Assembly (NCBI GenBank): GCA_025330725.1
Contig: JAIWND010000022.1
Coordinates: 1 to 64,000, forward strand
Origin: Chlamydoabsidia padenii
Lineage: Eukaryota; Mucoromycota; Mucoromycetes; Mucorales; Cunninghamellaceae
DNA length: 64,000 nt
Direction: 5' to 3'
A model generated the notes under the pieces. It made no database searches. It saw nothing but the letters and a program-made list of their open reading frames with translations, and was not told the DNA's origin. A program made the translations under genes and the position numbers. Positions 46,233 through 58,038 of the stretch are shown here, one piece after another. Position 1 is the first letter of the stretch, and each line of letters opens with the position of its first letter.

Positions 46233-46626
46233 TTCAACAAGTCGGTTCCCCCCCCACATTATGTGGCATGATGTCAAGGAGGACATTTTTTAATAAAAAA
46301 AAAAAGTGAGAATTTTCTCTCATCATCATACTCGATTCTTCTTCTTTCAATGCCATCATAACCGTTTCGTCAAGGAGTGTAATATCGACTGCTTTTCAAC
46401 AATGCAAATGAGCGGGCATCAAAAATAGCAACGAATCGAATCGAGCGTATTCAAATTTGTCAGCTTTTGGAGCAAGAAAACGTCGCTTGCCAGCTGGTTT
46501 TGAAACTATAAAATGCCTGAAACTCTCACAATTTCTTTTCTTCCTTCTTCTTTTTATTGTTTCCCACCGATTAAATCCTTCACTTTTTCTTTATTCAACC
46601 CCCCCCCACTCTACTCTTACACTAAA

Positions 46627-48120
46627 ATGGCTCTCCGTTCCATGACTGGTCATATAACCCCTGGTAGTTTAGGTCTACGCGTGGGAGCGTCCTCTTATCG
46701 TTCTGCATTCCAACCTATCAGCCGAACTTATACCACACAACAACCCAAGAAGCGTCGTATTAATAAACTCGTCATGATAAGTAAAGTAGTGGAAGGGCAA
46801 TTAAAAAAAGGTATCTTATCATTGAATGATATAAACTAATACTTTTTATATTGTTAGGTCTACTTGGTGCTGGTGCTGCTGGTGGTTATTACTACAACAA
46901 CACTGCAAAGTACTCTTTATCCACTGCTCAAGCTACTCCCATGAAGCAATCGGTTGATTACCAACAAGTCTACAAGGATGTTGCTGACATTCTTGAAAAC
47001 AACGAGTAAGTAAATATTAAAGAAGGTTGGGAAAAAAAAAAGGCACGGGCGTACAAAGATTACTAATATTGGATTTATGTTTTATTAGTTATGATGATGG
47101 TTCTTATGGTCCTGTATTTGTCCGTTTGGCTTGGCATGCTTCTGGTACCTATGACAATGTAACCAAGACGGGTGGTAGTAACAGTGCTTCTATGCGTAAG
47201 TTAATATAATCATGCAGGTGGAGGGAAAACAGATTCTCACGCTTTTTTTTTATTTTGTTTTATAATTTTGTATAGGTTTTGATCCTGAAGCTAGCCATGG
47301 TGCCAACAATGGATTGAAAATTGCTCGTGATCTTTTGGAACCCATCAAGGCGAAATATCCCAATATCAGTTATGGTGATCTTTGGACTCTGGCTGGTGTT
47401 ACTGCCATTCAAGAACTTGGTGGTCCTACTATCCCCTGGAGACCCGGTAAGTTCTTATTTAAAAAGCAAAGCGGCATCGTATAACTCTACAAGTAATTGC
47501 TTATCACCCTTTTTTTTTTTTTTTTTTCACTAGGTCGGGTTGATGGACTTGATGCCACAAGTTGTACTCCTGATGGTCGTTTACCTGATGCTACCAAGAA
47601 ACAAGACCACATTCGCGACATCTTTTACCGTATGGGCTTTAATGATCAAGAAATTGTTGCTTTGGCAGGTGCTCATGCTTTAGGACGTTGTCATCCTGAT
47701 CGCTCTGGCTTTGATGGTCCCTGGTCTGAACAACCCACTCTCTTCTCAAATGAATACTTCAAGGTCATCAGTGAAAGAAAATGGATCAAGAAGGATCTCG
47801 AACAGGGTGGCTGGCAATGGGTGGACAAGGTAAAGAAAAGAAAAGAAAAATCAGAATGATGAAAAAAGGGGGATCATGCTTCTTACTTTATATATATATA
47901 TATATATATATATTCTTAGAACAACCCAGCTGTGATGATGTTGCCTGTTGAAATCACCATGTATAACGACAAGGAATTCCGCAAATACTTTGACTTGTAT
48001 GCCAAGGATCAAGATAAATTCTTTGCTGACTTTACCAAGGCCTTTACTAAATTGGTCGAATTGGGTGTACCTTTCAAGGGCGACGAAAAGGTATACCGAT
48101 TTGAAACTATCAATGCTTAG
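46627..48120 (+). CDS. CCP1: Mitochondrial cytochrome c peroxidase
   Basis: Exons 46627 to about 46780, 46858-47005, 47089-47195, 47276-47446, 47534-47829 and 47920-48120. Three donors in the same phase (46757, 46781 and 46811) compete for intron 1; 46781 gives a typical 77-bp intron, and the protein is about 375 residues. It reduces H2O2 using ferrocytochrome c in the intermembrane space. The distal haem side is [11 protein letters not shown] (Arg, Trp, His) and the proximal His is in [33 protein letters not shown] and the C-terminal [19 protein letters not shown] are conserved. The N-terminus is a basic presequence followed by a Gly/Ala hydrophobic segment ([12 protein letters not shown]), consistent with bipartite import. 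Confidence 0.93.
47889..47912. repeat. TA microsatellite in CCP1 intron 5
   Basis: Alternating TA run in the last intron of the peroxidase gene. Confidence 0.9.
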
Positions 48121-48264
48121 TTATAGATCCCCTCTCCATTATTTATTATCTTATCGAATAATAAAGCCGACTTGTGTTATCATACCTGGTATTATGCTTA
48201 AATGTACAAGAAGAAGGTTTATGCATTGTGTGGGGGCTGATCTTCAATCCATGTGACAGAGAAT

Positions 48265-48275
48265 GTGAAATCCCG
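48265..48275 (+). promoter_or_regulatory. TTCAAATCCCG-type motif copy upstream of eS4
   Basis: GTGAAATCCCG, closely followed by CACATCCCGCCC (48284); 106 bp upstream of the eS4 start. Confidence 0.45.
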
Positions 48276-48380
48276 ACTTTTTTCACATCCCGCCCTCTCG
48301 AACTATTTTAATTTTGATCGGGGGGCCATTCGCCTTTCTTGTTCTTTCCTTTTATCTCACCTTAGATATATCAGTTAAAC

Positions 48381-49449
48381 ATGGTAAGAAAGAAAACAGT
48401 ATAATCCATTGATCACTTGTGTTTTATAATGTCAATAGTATGGATAGATGGATATCATATCACACTATTATCAGCAAACAGATGTGTCGATGGATGAATG
48501 GATGGATGGATGAATGAATCAAAGAAACTGATCCTTTTTCTTTTTTTTTTTTTTGATCTTTGAATGATTGATTATAGGGTCGTGGTCCTAAGAAGCATAT
48601 GAAGCGTTTAGCAGCTCCCAAGCACTGGATGTTGGACAAGCTTTTGGGTTCTTATGCCCCCAAGCCCAGCTCCGGTCCTCACAAGACTCGTGAATGTTTG
48701 CCTTTGATCATCTTCATCCGTAACCGTCTCAAATACGCTCTTAACGGTCGTGAAGTCACCAGCATCTTGATGCAACGTTTGGTTAAGGTCGATAACAAGG
48801 TCCGTACCGACTCCACCTTCCCTGCTGGTTTTATGGGTAAGTCTACTGAAAAAAAAAAAAAGAAAAAAAAGGTGGAATAGGTCAGTCTTGTATATCTAAC
48901 TCACTCTTTCTCTCTTTAGATGTCATCTCCATTGAAAAGACTGGTGAAAACTTCCGTCTTGTCTATGACACCAAGGGTCGTTTCGCCATCCACCGTATCA
49001 CTGATGAAGAAGCCAAGTACAAGCTCTGCAAGGTCCGCAAGGTGATGGTTGGTGCTAAGGGTATCCCTTACATTGTCACCCACGATGGTCGTACTATCCG
49101 CTACCCTGATCCTTTGATCAAGGTCAACGACACTATCCGTTTCGATTTGGAAAACAACAAGATCCTCGACTTTGTCAAGTTTGAAGTTGGTAATGTCGCC
49201 ATGGTCACTGGTGGTCGTAACGTCGGTCGTGTTGGTACCATTGTCCACCGTGAACGTCACATTGGTGGTTTCGAAATCGTCCACGTCAAGGATTCTTTGG
49301 ATCGTACCTTTGCCACCCGTATCTCCAACGTCTTTGTCATCGGTCAAGGCACCAAGCCTTGGATCTCTCTTCCCAAGGGCAAGGGTATCAAGTTGACCAT
49401 TGCTGAAGAACGTGATCGTAGACGTGCTGCTGCTGCCGCTGCTCAATAA
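48381..49449 (+). CDS. RPS4: 40S ribosomal protein eS4
   Basis: Exons 48381-48383 (ATG only), 48578-48836 and 48920-49449 give 263 residues, the usual eS4 length. [41 protein letters not shown], the KOW-type [13 protein letters not shown] segment and [14 protein letters not shown] are diagnostic. It is a structural protein of the small subunit body near the mRNA path. Intron 1 (194 bp) is unusually long for this window and splits the coding sequence immediately after the start codon, a layout common in ribosomal protein genes where the first intron can regulate expression. Codon use is more C-rich at third positions than its neighbours, as expected for high expression. AATAAAG follows near 49523. 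Confidence 0.97.
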
Positions 49450-49559
49450 ATTGGAAACTCCCTCCCCCTTCGTCTATAGTCTTTAGTTATAGATCTCTTG
49501 TCTTTTTTTTTTTTTTATTGATCAATAAAGTTTATTTATCATATATCATTTGTCTTTGG

Positions 49560-50500
49560 GTTGGAAATCCGTGATATCTGTGGGGAAATGCTAGGCGCAC
49601 GGAATTTTGGTAAGAGCTCTACTGGCTTAATAGTGAACAAATGCTAATGATTAAAGTGGCGATGTGGACACTATATCATATTTCCAACATATGTTACCGC
49701 AAAAGCCAAGCTCCAAGACCCTTGAGCCGGTATCTTTAGACTTGTGATGACTTTTTACTTGTCATTTGCAAGAAATAAAAAAAAAAGTACGAAGATGACA
49801 GATTTCATTTCAGACCCCGCCTGCCTCTACTAAGATTTGGAAAGTAGTTCTACTCGCCCCAAATGACAACGGATGCTAATGATTAAAGTGGCAATGTGGA
49901 CATTATAGCCTATTTTCAACAACGTTTACATAATGACCATTTTACCAAGTCCCTTGTATGAAGCAGTATAGCCTCAAGATCATTTTACCCTGACTTTTGT
50001 ATAAAAAAAGTTGCAGAATGAAAATTGACACACAAGACAAAACTTATTTCAAAACCCGCGTACTCTCGCCTTGAATCTTAAAAGAGCTCTATTATCTCAA
50101 TAGACAAGTGATGCTAATGACAAAAGTGACCATGTGCATTCCTTAGCCTATTTCCAACAAACTTTACATAATGGACATTGTACCAAGTCCACTGTATGGA
50201 GCAATACAGCCTCAAGATCGTTATACCCTGGCTTTTGTTAAGAAAAAAGTTGCAGAATGAAAATTGACACAAAACAAAACTTGGTTCAAAACCCGCTTAC
50301 CCTCGCCTTGAATCTTAAAAGAGCTCTATTATCTCAATAGACAAGTGATGCTCATGACAAAAGGAACCAGGAGCATTCCTTATCCTATTTACAACAAAGT
50401 TTACATCATGAACAATGTACCAAGTTCATTGTATGGAGCAATACAGCTTCACGATCGTTTTAGCCTGGCTTTTGTGGAAAAAAAAAAAGTAGAATGGGAT
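49560..50500 (+). repeat. Four-copy ~235-bp diverged tandem repeat
   Basis: The word ATGCTAATGA (or close variant) recurs at 49641, 49873, 50111 and 50348, giving periods of 232, 238 and 237 bp. Other matching words in each unit include AAGAGCTCTA, TTTACATAATG-like, TACCAAGTCC and GTTGCAGAATGAAAATTGAC. The two middle units are the most alike. Three units contain a motif variant (TTCAGACCCCG-like near 49811, TTCAAAACCCG at 50048-50058 and at 50285-50295). There is no continuous reading frame through the units and no terminal repeats of a known transposon. It could be a small satellite, duplicated promoter DNA or a repeated non-coding RNA gene. Confidence 0.85.
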
Positions 50501-50829
50501 TTGTGTTTTGAGAGATGATGGTGGTGGATCTTTTTTTTTTTTTTTTTTTTCAGGCGATTTATCAGTACTTATTTTCAAGCCTGGCTGGGGTGAAGGGAAT
50601 CCTGCTTTTGATGGGTGAATTATCCAGGACCCTAACTGTGGTCACTTTTTCCCTGGTATTGTTTGTGTTAAACAGAAAAAGTCATTCCCTTTGCCTCTTT
50701 TTCAATTACAGTTGCATCAAGTACAATTCCACCCACACTGTCAGTATGTATTCACAGTTTTCCATGTATGCACGAAATGGTAACTCTCGATCCAGTACGA
50801 AATGTAACCTCCGCCTCTGGGCAGAAGTA

Positions 50830-50840
50830 TTCAAATCCCG
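50830..50840 (+). promoter_or_regulatory. TTCAAATCCCG motif copy
   Basis: Exact copy 83 bp upstream of the mL49 start. Confidence 0.55.
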
Positions 50841-50922
50841 ATCAGCCACCCCCTTGTCACAGTCCTTTTTTTCTTTTTTTTTTTTTTCTTTTTTCCTTCA
50901 ACTCTTTCTCTTGACTTGCACC

Positions 50923-51294
50923 ATGGTAAGCATCCGATCTATAAAATTACTACTTATTGAAACTAACCCTGCATCGTTTGACTAGTTGCGCTCTATTATC
51001 TCCACTGGCCTCACCAAACGTTGTTACTCTACCGCTACTAGAGACTATGTAGTCTCACGCACTTCTAACCAAAGTCTGCCTGTGTATTCGGAAATCAAGA
51101 ACGGTGGCACTCAACAATTGACCATTATTCGACGTATTCAAGGCAATGTTGAAGCTCTCAAGACTGATGTGGCGGCTTTATTCCCGGACGCACCCAAGAA
51201 CCATATCAGAATCAACCCTACCAACAACCATATCATCATTAAAGGTCTATATGTGAACGAACTCAAACAATGGTTGGCTCACAAAGGATTCTAG
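50923..51294 (+). CDS. IMG2: Mitochondrial ribosomal protein mL49 (IMG2)
   Basis: Exon 1 is just the ATG (50923-50925); a 60-bp intron follows and exon 2 is 50986-51294, for 103 residues. Without this splice the long frame would have to start at TTG. Residues 1-25 are basic and Ser/Thr-rich, a mitochondrial presequence. The conserved core follows: LPVYSEIKNGGTQQLTIIRR, then a helix, then KNHIRINPTNNHIIIKG and a final helix ELKQWLAHKGF, matching fungal Img2 and animal MRPL49 of the large mitoribosomal subunit. AATAAAG near 51439 is the probable polyadenylation signal. Confidence 0.95.
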
Positions 51295-51564
51295 TTTAGA
51301 TATAGACTTTTTTTTTTATTTTTACTTTACTCTACTCTTTTATAGCATACCTCTTAGATCCTTCCACCCTCTCTTTTTTGTTTTTGTTTTGTATATATAC
51401 ACACACACACTTTGCCTTTTATTGTCAACAAGTTTTAATAATAAAGACACCTACTTACACACGTTACAAATCTATCTTTTATTATTAGTTGGTAAAAAAA
51501 AAAAACTATAAAGAGTCCCATTTGATAAAATATACTATTATTGTCCACTATGTAATAACTACAA

Positions 51565-54500
51565 CTAAAATGCATTTTCGGGGAAGGGTCCATATTCCGC
51601 CATATCATCTACTTTTTGGCCAGTAGTAGAGAGCACATAGGATATACGCAGGCGTAACTTGACAGCAGTCTAAAAATAAATAAAAAAAAGAATAAGGATC
51701 AGTTGTCAATTTGGAGGGAAAAGGGGGAGTTGACATTATTACCTGTTGTGGATTGTTGATGCGCATCATCTGCTTTTCCGTACTAGAGGGATCGACGGTC
51801 GCACTACTAGCAGCCGCCATTTGCAAACGCTGACTCTTTGGTACAGCAGCTTGGAATTGAAGACTAGTAATAGTTCCATGGGATCCATCATTGTTGAATA
51901 AGACTTGAATATTGATGATGGCTGGATTCTTTCGATCACGAGAAGGCACCAAATGGATCAGAAGCCCGTTTTTGGTGTATGCTTGATAACCCGGCATGCT
52001 TTGTGGTGCGGGGTTCGTCAAAGAAGGGCTAGAAGGAGGTAGGCTTGATGATAATCCGGCCAAAGAATCCAATCCTGTAGGTGTTGTGGTTGATGGTTGA
52101 TCGCCACCACCCAACAAATCCAATAAAGAGTTACCGCCATAACTGGGAGTGGACGGCGATTGCTGAGTTGTTGTTGTTGGTGATCCACTTGATCCAAAGA
52201 TGTCCGCCAAAAGATCCACATTGTTTTTAGCGGCTGGTGTAGCTTCAATAGATGTAGTTGCGGGTTGAGCAGCCTCTTCTACTTCTTCAGTAACACCTCC
52301 ACCTGAAGCTGTGCCAACACCCATTAAATCCAATAGAAGCTTTAAAAGAGGAGTATTAGTAAGTATGTCGACAAAGTGTGTTTCTACTTACATCTTGATC
52401 GCTAGGTCCAGATTTCGAGGTTGCACGTCCTGTTACTAAAAAGATATAAAACGTTGAAGAGTCAATATACTTGTATCATTCGTATCTATTATTATTTTTA
52501 TATGTACCAGGGCTATTGGGTTCGTTACCACCAGTTTCAATAATCGTTCGACCTTCAGGGACAGGCATACGTTCAAGGACGGCAGGGCGAATAGCATCAA
52601 ATGAGAAGAGATTGGTGTATTCAACGGCGCGTTGTTGGATTTCCACTTCCATGCTGATCGTATGTTTGTTGAGGATTTCCTTGATCTTTTCTTGACTAAA
52701 GTGATCCGACAAACGAGATGAAAGTTTCATCAAAGCAGTCAAAACGTATTCCCGAGTCAGTTGGTTTGCATAGGGACCCATAAGAATCGATTCCATTAAT
52801 CCGACCACAGCAGCATCTGTTGGCTAGAAGATGGTAAAAAAAAAAAAAAAGTGTAAGAGTCAAATTTCCATATCATGCTTTATGATACTTACTTCCATTT
52901 GTGTATTATCATCATCAAAGCTACCACCATCGATCAAAACATCACCATATTCACCAATGACCCAAACACCAGCCAAGACAAGTCCTTCCTATTGTATCAT
53001 AACCCAATTAAAAAAGAAGAAGATTGGAGTTAATTAGTTAGTTGTAATACTTTTTTTTTCCGTTCAAGATATTACCTGAGAAATATCACGCTTCAAAGCA
53101 GCAAACAGTTTTTGGACAGTGTATTGCTGCATATCAGTAGATTGAGCGACCAAACGAATAAACCCAGCCAGAACTTCTTCACGCACATGGTTTCCGGCCA
53201 ATTTCAACATACGAAGCATGGTATCAATATGCCATCGTTTATTGGGAGCAAATCGTTCGGCGGCCAGAGAGATTTTGGTGGTCATGCTTTGCTTGAATTC
53301 GGTATCCGCCACTTCCAAAAAGGCCAATAGTTCCCTAGTTAACACCCGCACATTTCCTTCATTGATGAGAGCAAAGCTGAGTTCCAAGGCTCGGCGTCGA
53401 ATCGAGATATCTCCATCTCGAAGACAATCCAGAATAATGTTACGATGTCGTTGTACAGCTTGAGTTTCGATGCCCACCGTTTTGTTCAGTGTTTCCAAAG
53501 CAACATATCTATCAAGATATGTTAGTAGAGGGTTCCATACTTTCCACTACACACTTTTTTTTTTTTACCTGATATTGTTATCCCTGTTGGTTAAAAACTT
53601 GCCCAAGATGTTGACCGCCAAGACACGTAAACCAGCTTCACTTTGTATGTCCATGATAGCCAATACAGTTTCATACAAGATTGAATTGCCAACATTTTTC
53701 GTACTTTCGGTATTAGTAGCCACCTGAGCAAGGATATCATTCATAGCTTCGGATGCTTCGTGATCATTCTGGGCGAGAATCCGTAAGAGACGAAGAATCT
53801 TGACCTGCAAGAATGGATCAGTGACACCAGTAACATCATGTTCAGGAGAGAATCCAGCACTGGCAAGGTTTTTCAAGTGACGAACCAAAAGTGGGACAGC
53901 CTACACGCACAAAAAAAGTAAGTAATATTAGGACATATCTTTTTGTTTGCATACATATTCCCAATCTTACCTTTCTGAAGACTTCAATGTTTTCAGGATA
54001 CTGTTGACACATTTCAGTGACCAAAGTAACACCAGTAATCAAGACACCATGGCTGCGATCATTCAAGAGGGATTTGGATCGCGACATAAAGTTTTCATAA
54101 AGTTCGGGCACACGGCGAATGATACGCAAAGCACAAAGAGCAGCCTATTAAAGAAGAATATCAGATATACATATTATCATCATCATCCACCATTGTTATC
54201 ATACATACCTTTTTACGAATATAAGTGTTCGAGCTACCCAATAGTTTTTCAACTTCAGCACACAAATCGCGAGCCATTTCAGAAGAAGAGATATTTCCAA
54301 GAGTGCATAAGGCCAAGCCAACGATATACATATTATTGTGGTTCAAGTCACTAAAGAGAGAGAGAAAAAGAGAGATAGAAAGTGGTAATAGATTAGTATG
54401 TTACCCATGTATCATCATTATTAACTTACTTTTTCAAACTGTTAGTGACCAAAGTCAATACTTCAGTTTTTTCATCAATCAAGAGCATGATACCCAAATA

Positions 54501-54873
54501 CCCAAGTCGTTTGTCAGCATATTTAGGACTCGCTACCAGTTTCAGACATTCCATTTGACCAAAGTGAGCAGGATAACCTAACATGTGGATGTATAATAAC
54601 TTGGCTACGTTGGCATGTCGTGTATCGTTGTTTTCATTCTTGAAGGCAGTTCGGATATTGGCGCTTTCTTTTTGAATTACAGCACGTTCTTCAGCAGCCG
54701 TTTTACAAGCGCGAACAGCCTTGATAAGATCTACAACAAGTAAAAAAAAAAAATACGTTAGTAGGGTCATTATATATATAAAGAGATGGTTTCAGTTTTT
54801 TCTTTTTACCTTTCAACCGATAAAGTGGTAGCTTTGAGAGAATTTGCTGCGAGATGCTGTTGATACTGTTCAT
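51565..54873 (-). CDS. APL4: AP-1 complex gamma-adaptin
   Basis: Minus-strand exons 54873-54810, 54730-54430, 54350-54209, 54144-53971, 53900-53569, 53508-53076, 52988-52893, 52823-52508, 52435-52392, 52339-51743 and 51669-51565 give 867 residues, normal for gamma-adaptin. The trunk (1-600) has the adaptin signature: [60 protein letters not shown] and [21 protein letters not shown] Ser/Thr/Gly-rich hinge (about 640-750) contains LLDLLGGG and LLDLMG, which resemble clathrin-box motifs, and the C-terminal gamma-ear (about 755-867) includes [17 protein letters not shown]-1 sorts cargo in clathrin vesicles between the trans-Golgi network and endosomes. The hinge exon of 44 nt is conserved in phase. 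Confidence 0.96.
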
Positions 54874-55120
54874 GTTCGGAGGGAATGGTATAAAATACAA
54901 TGACGAAAGAAGAGGGAAGGAGATGTGGGGATAGAGTAAAAAAGAAGAGATGAAGGAATGGAAAAAAAAAAATCAAAAGTTTGAAAGTTGGCTTTATTAT
55001 CGGAGTTTAAAAAACGTCACAAAGAGACACAAAGTAAAGGAAGCCATGCTATCCTCTAAACATACAATCTAATCTATAAATACAGGTCCAAGTAATCAAG
55101 TATAGAGATATAAACTAATA

Positions 55121-55957
55121 CTAGATTTCATTTTCAGGATGTTGGAAAGCCTTTGCCACAAATTTTGTATGCCTGCCCTGAGCAACTACAGTGAAGAAGC
55201 GTAGTTAGATCATAAACCTTTCATAGATCATCCATCCATACCTAGTTTTCCTTCCGAAGAGATTTCGACAGAAGTAAAGGCCAATGTTTTTCCTAGTTTA
55301 TCACAAAGTGCATTCTAAGTAAATATAAAAAAACAATCAACCCCCTTCGTTAGTATACATTGATACTTTTATTTGAATGCCTTACCACTGTGACCATTTG
55401 GCCTTCTTTGGCACCAGAGATATAGCTGATATTTATATCTGTGCTGACACCAGTAGCAAATAAACCTTTTGATGCCAGAGCGAGAGATCCTCCAATATCT
55501 ACCTATTAAACCAAATATGAGTACACAACACAATAAGAGACTCCAAATACATACTACTGTTGCCAAAAGGCCCCCATGGACAGATCCCAGACGGTTCTAG
55601 ATAAAGTAAATCGCTTTATCAGCAAGTGGTTCCATTCATCACGAAGCCTTTACTTACCAAATGTTGTTTTTCCACTTTGAATTCTGCGTGCACTTTTCCT
55701 TCTTCAGCATTAACAATACGAAGCTATATTGATATAAGCACATAAAAGGCATTAGATACCTTTTACCTTTTTTTTTTTTTTTGTATTCAGGTTACTTTAC
55801 CCCAGGAAGGACATGCTTGTCATAGCCACCGGTCGTTTGGAAGCTCTACAATAGAAACGCGCGCCAGTTAGTTTTACTTTTTTATTAATATCAATAGACT
55901 TACCTTCAGGACTTTGTGCACCAGATTAGGAGATCGTCGAGTAAGAGAAGGAAACAT
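55121..55957 (-). CDS. ACOT13: Hotdog-fold acyl-CoA thioesterase, ACOT13/THEM2-like
   Basis: Seven small minus-strand exons (55957-55904, 55845-55801, 55723-55658, 55596-55555, 55502-55386, 55314-55242 and 55185-55121) give 153 residues, close to human ACOT13 (140). The hotdog core is clear: GKVHAEFKVEKQHLNRLGSV, HGGLLATVVDIGGSLAL with the catalytic HGG loop and Asp, GVSTDINISYISGAKEG, and GKTLAFTSVEI followed by LVAQGRHTKFV. ACOT13 hydrolyses medium- to long-chain acyl-CoA on or near mitochondria. The basic N-terminus (MFPSLTRRSPNLVHK) may be a targeting sequence. No single exon exceeds 39 codons, so frame scanning misses the gene. Confidence 0.92.
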
Positions 55958-56219
55958 TTTCGAGAGGAATGGAAGCAAGAAGCTTCACCCCCATCCCCCT
56001 CCCACTTTACTTTTGTTCAAAACTGATTTAAAATACCGACCGCTTATTCACTTACCCGCATCTGTGGACCCAAATCAACAATCATAGGAAACCACCTTGA
56101 TGATAGTTATAATATCAAGACATTTGGTCCTAGTTTTTATTTTAATAACCTGTGAAGTATCCACAAACATGGGTTATGAAGTCGAGATCCAAGATGTCTG
56201 CACGGATGGTGTTTACAGT

Positions 56220-56230
56220 CGGGATTTAAA
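56220..56230 (-). promoter_or_regulatory. Motif variant upstream of remnant locus
   Basis: CGGGATTTAAA; the nearest gene-like sequence begins just downstream on the plus strand. Confidence 0.35.
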
Positions 56231-56259
56231 ATGATTTGAATGGATCGTGGGGTAAAAGT

Positions 56260-57260
56260 GATTCTTTTTCTTTTTCTTTTTCTTTTCCTCTTCTTACTTT
56301 CCATTATCATGTAAATAATAGACCACCTTATACTCCATACTACTGCAACCATCATAGACACAATACTCACTTGTAAAGGAATCTGTTTTTGTCACTGATC
56401 AAGGCTCCATGATTAACGACCCAGCATTAAATAGGATCCCACGATGACGACATTGACGTTTCTTTGGAAGGCGGTGGATATAGGTAAGAACAACTGGTAA
56501 ATGGAACGACTACAAGTAATATACTAATGTATTCGCTTTATTGACTTGATTGACAAGATTCTATTAACTTGGAGGTCACTTGTTTCAGGCTCTGGGGTGC
56601 ATAAACTAATCTTTAACCTGGGGGTGATCAGCAGTATGCGCAGCCTATCGACCAACAAACGATATCAACACAATTACCGGATAAATTGGTCTGGAACGAT
56701 AGGGATTGGTGGATAACTTTTTTTTTTTTATTGTTATAGAAAAGATGCTGTTGAAGGAACAAGTTGATCCTTTCCTCTGACATTGTTGAATGAAGACCAT
56801 TTGACAATACAAGGTAAGTAAGAAATATCCAGCTAAAATGGTTTCATCCAGCAACGGTAATCTAACACTATCTTTTTTATTTAGAAAGTAAAAAGTATCA
56901 AGCTAGTGATGGGCATCAAACTGATCACCCCCCCCCCTCCATTCTCTCATTGAACGATTACAAATATCTTGGCAGATGACTGGTAAGCACTATATACATG
57001 TATTGGAACCAAAGAGAATCTTCTATATATCACTAATTTGTTTCTTTTTCTTTAGTTTTAGGGTAACTTAAGGGCGGTAATGGCTACTGCCATGGAAGAA
57101 CAGCTGATCGGAATGGTGCTTGAATCTCCTGCGCTGTCAACTACCGATCAACTAAACTAGAATATATAGATCTGTTATTGGTGATCACGGTATAAAAATA
57201 GATATAGTAGTTTGTTAACATTATGTAGTAGATAGACATTTTTATGGATGTTTAATAAAG
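56260..57260 (+). pseudogene. Spliced gene remnant or non-coding transcript
   Basis: Good splice signals occur in order: donor ATAG|GTAAGA (56484), acceptor TTTCAG (to 56588), acceptor GTTATAG (to 56739), donor ACAAG|GTAAGT (56814), acceptor TTTAG (to 56884), donor ACTG|GTAAGC (56983), acceptor TTTTAG (to 57061), and AATAAAG at 57253-57259. The exons do not join into one frame: the exon at 56885 would be open except for a ten-C run (56928-56937), and the last junction is out of phase with a final ORF starting MATAMEEQLIGMVLESP and ending at 57160. A motif variant lies just upstream. I cannot name the parent protein; a real non-coding spliced RNA is the alternative. Confidence 0.3.
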
Positions 57261-58006
57261 ACCGTGTGTGTATAAACTAGGATTGTATCATATGTACAAA
57301 ATATTTATTAAGGGTATCAAGTACATATGTAGTCTTCTTCAAGGTCTGCTATTCCACAAAACAAAAAATGATAATCAATTCTTTGACTTGATTCTTATGA
57401 TAAAATATTGATGTAACACCTGATTATATTCAGATATCTTTTATCATCAGTAATTTGATTCCTGCAAAATCACCATCGGTGTTTTAAAATCCACAAGGGA
57501 ATTAATTTGAGATTTCTCGTCTCATTTGTTATTATCTATACAGAAACAGTAGTATTTGATTAAAAGATAAGCATCATCAAAGACATATGGTTATTATCGT
57601 GGGTATGGCAGCCTGGAAGAGGAGATGGAACGATAACCCGGGACATTCCGATCATGATAAGAAAGACAAGCATCTTGGTTATCTCTTCTTTATCAAAAAA
57701 AAAAAAGGACAATACTGATAATTTAGAGGTCTGTGCTTTTTACCTTTTCCTTCGGTATTTTCATAAAAGGCATAAGTTTAGTAATGTGTATTCGATGGTC
57801 TCGGGATATCTTATAACACAAGAAGAGAGTCCAGAAAAGAGAGCTTATGTGTGAGGGTCCTTTGGGAAACCCCACTCTAGTTGGTTTGTACTTGTGAAGA
57901 TGATGATAATCGTTTATAAAAGTAATATTTGTACTCATTCTTTCATGCGGGAGGTTGTTTCAGCCAAATTGCATACTGGTGGTTGGCGGCTTTGGGTTCT
58001 TCTACC

Positions 58007-58038
<32 letters not shown>

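Larger units (their letters stand above)
45575..46626. promoter_or_regulatory. DPH3/CCP1 divergent intergenic region
   Basis: Contains motif copies at 45668-45678 and 46222-46232, a 47-base T run (45836-45882) and a TATA-like CTATAAAA near 46506. The plus frame 46457-46645 is probably leader sequence of CCP1 rather than a gene. Confidence 0.5.
49450..50922. other. Intergenic region with tandem repeats
   Basis: About 1.47 kb between eS4 and mL49. The middle is occupied by a ~235-bp tandem repeat (see separate entry). The plus frame 50515-50985 is poly-Phe and low complexity and is not accepted. The final 100 bp holds an exact motif copy and a T-rich leader of mL49. Confidence 0.5.

Noticed and set aside
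49560..50500. 5S rRNA or rDNA spacer as explanation of the tandem repeat
   Set aside because: I see no 5S-like conserved sequence or its internal control region in the units.
50515..50985. 156-codon plus-strand frame before mL49
   Set aside because: Begins in a T homopolymer giving poly-Phe, overlaps the repeat tail and the mL49 leader and intron, and shows no domain.
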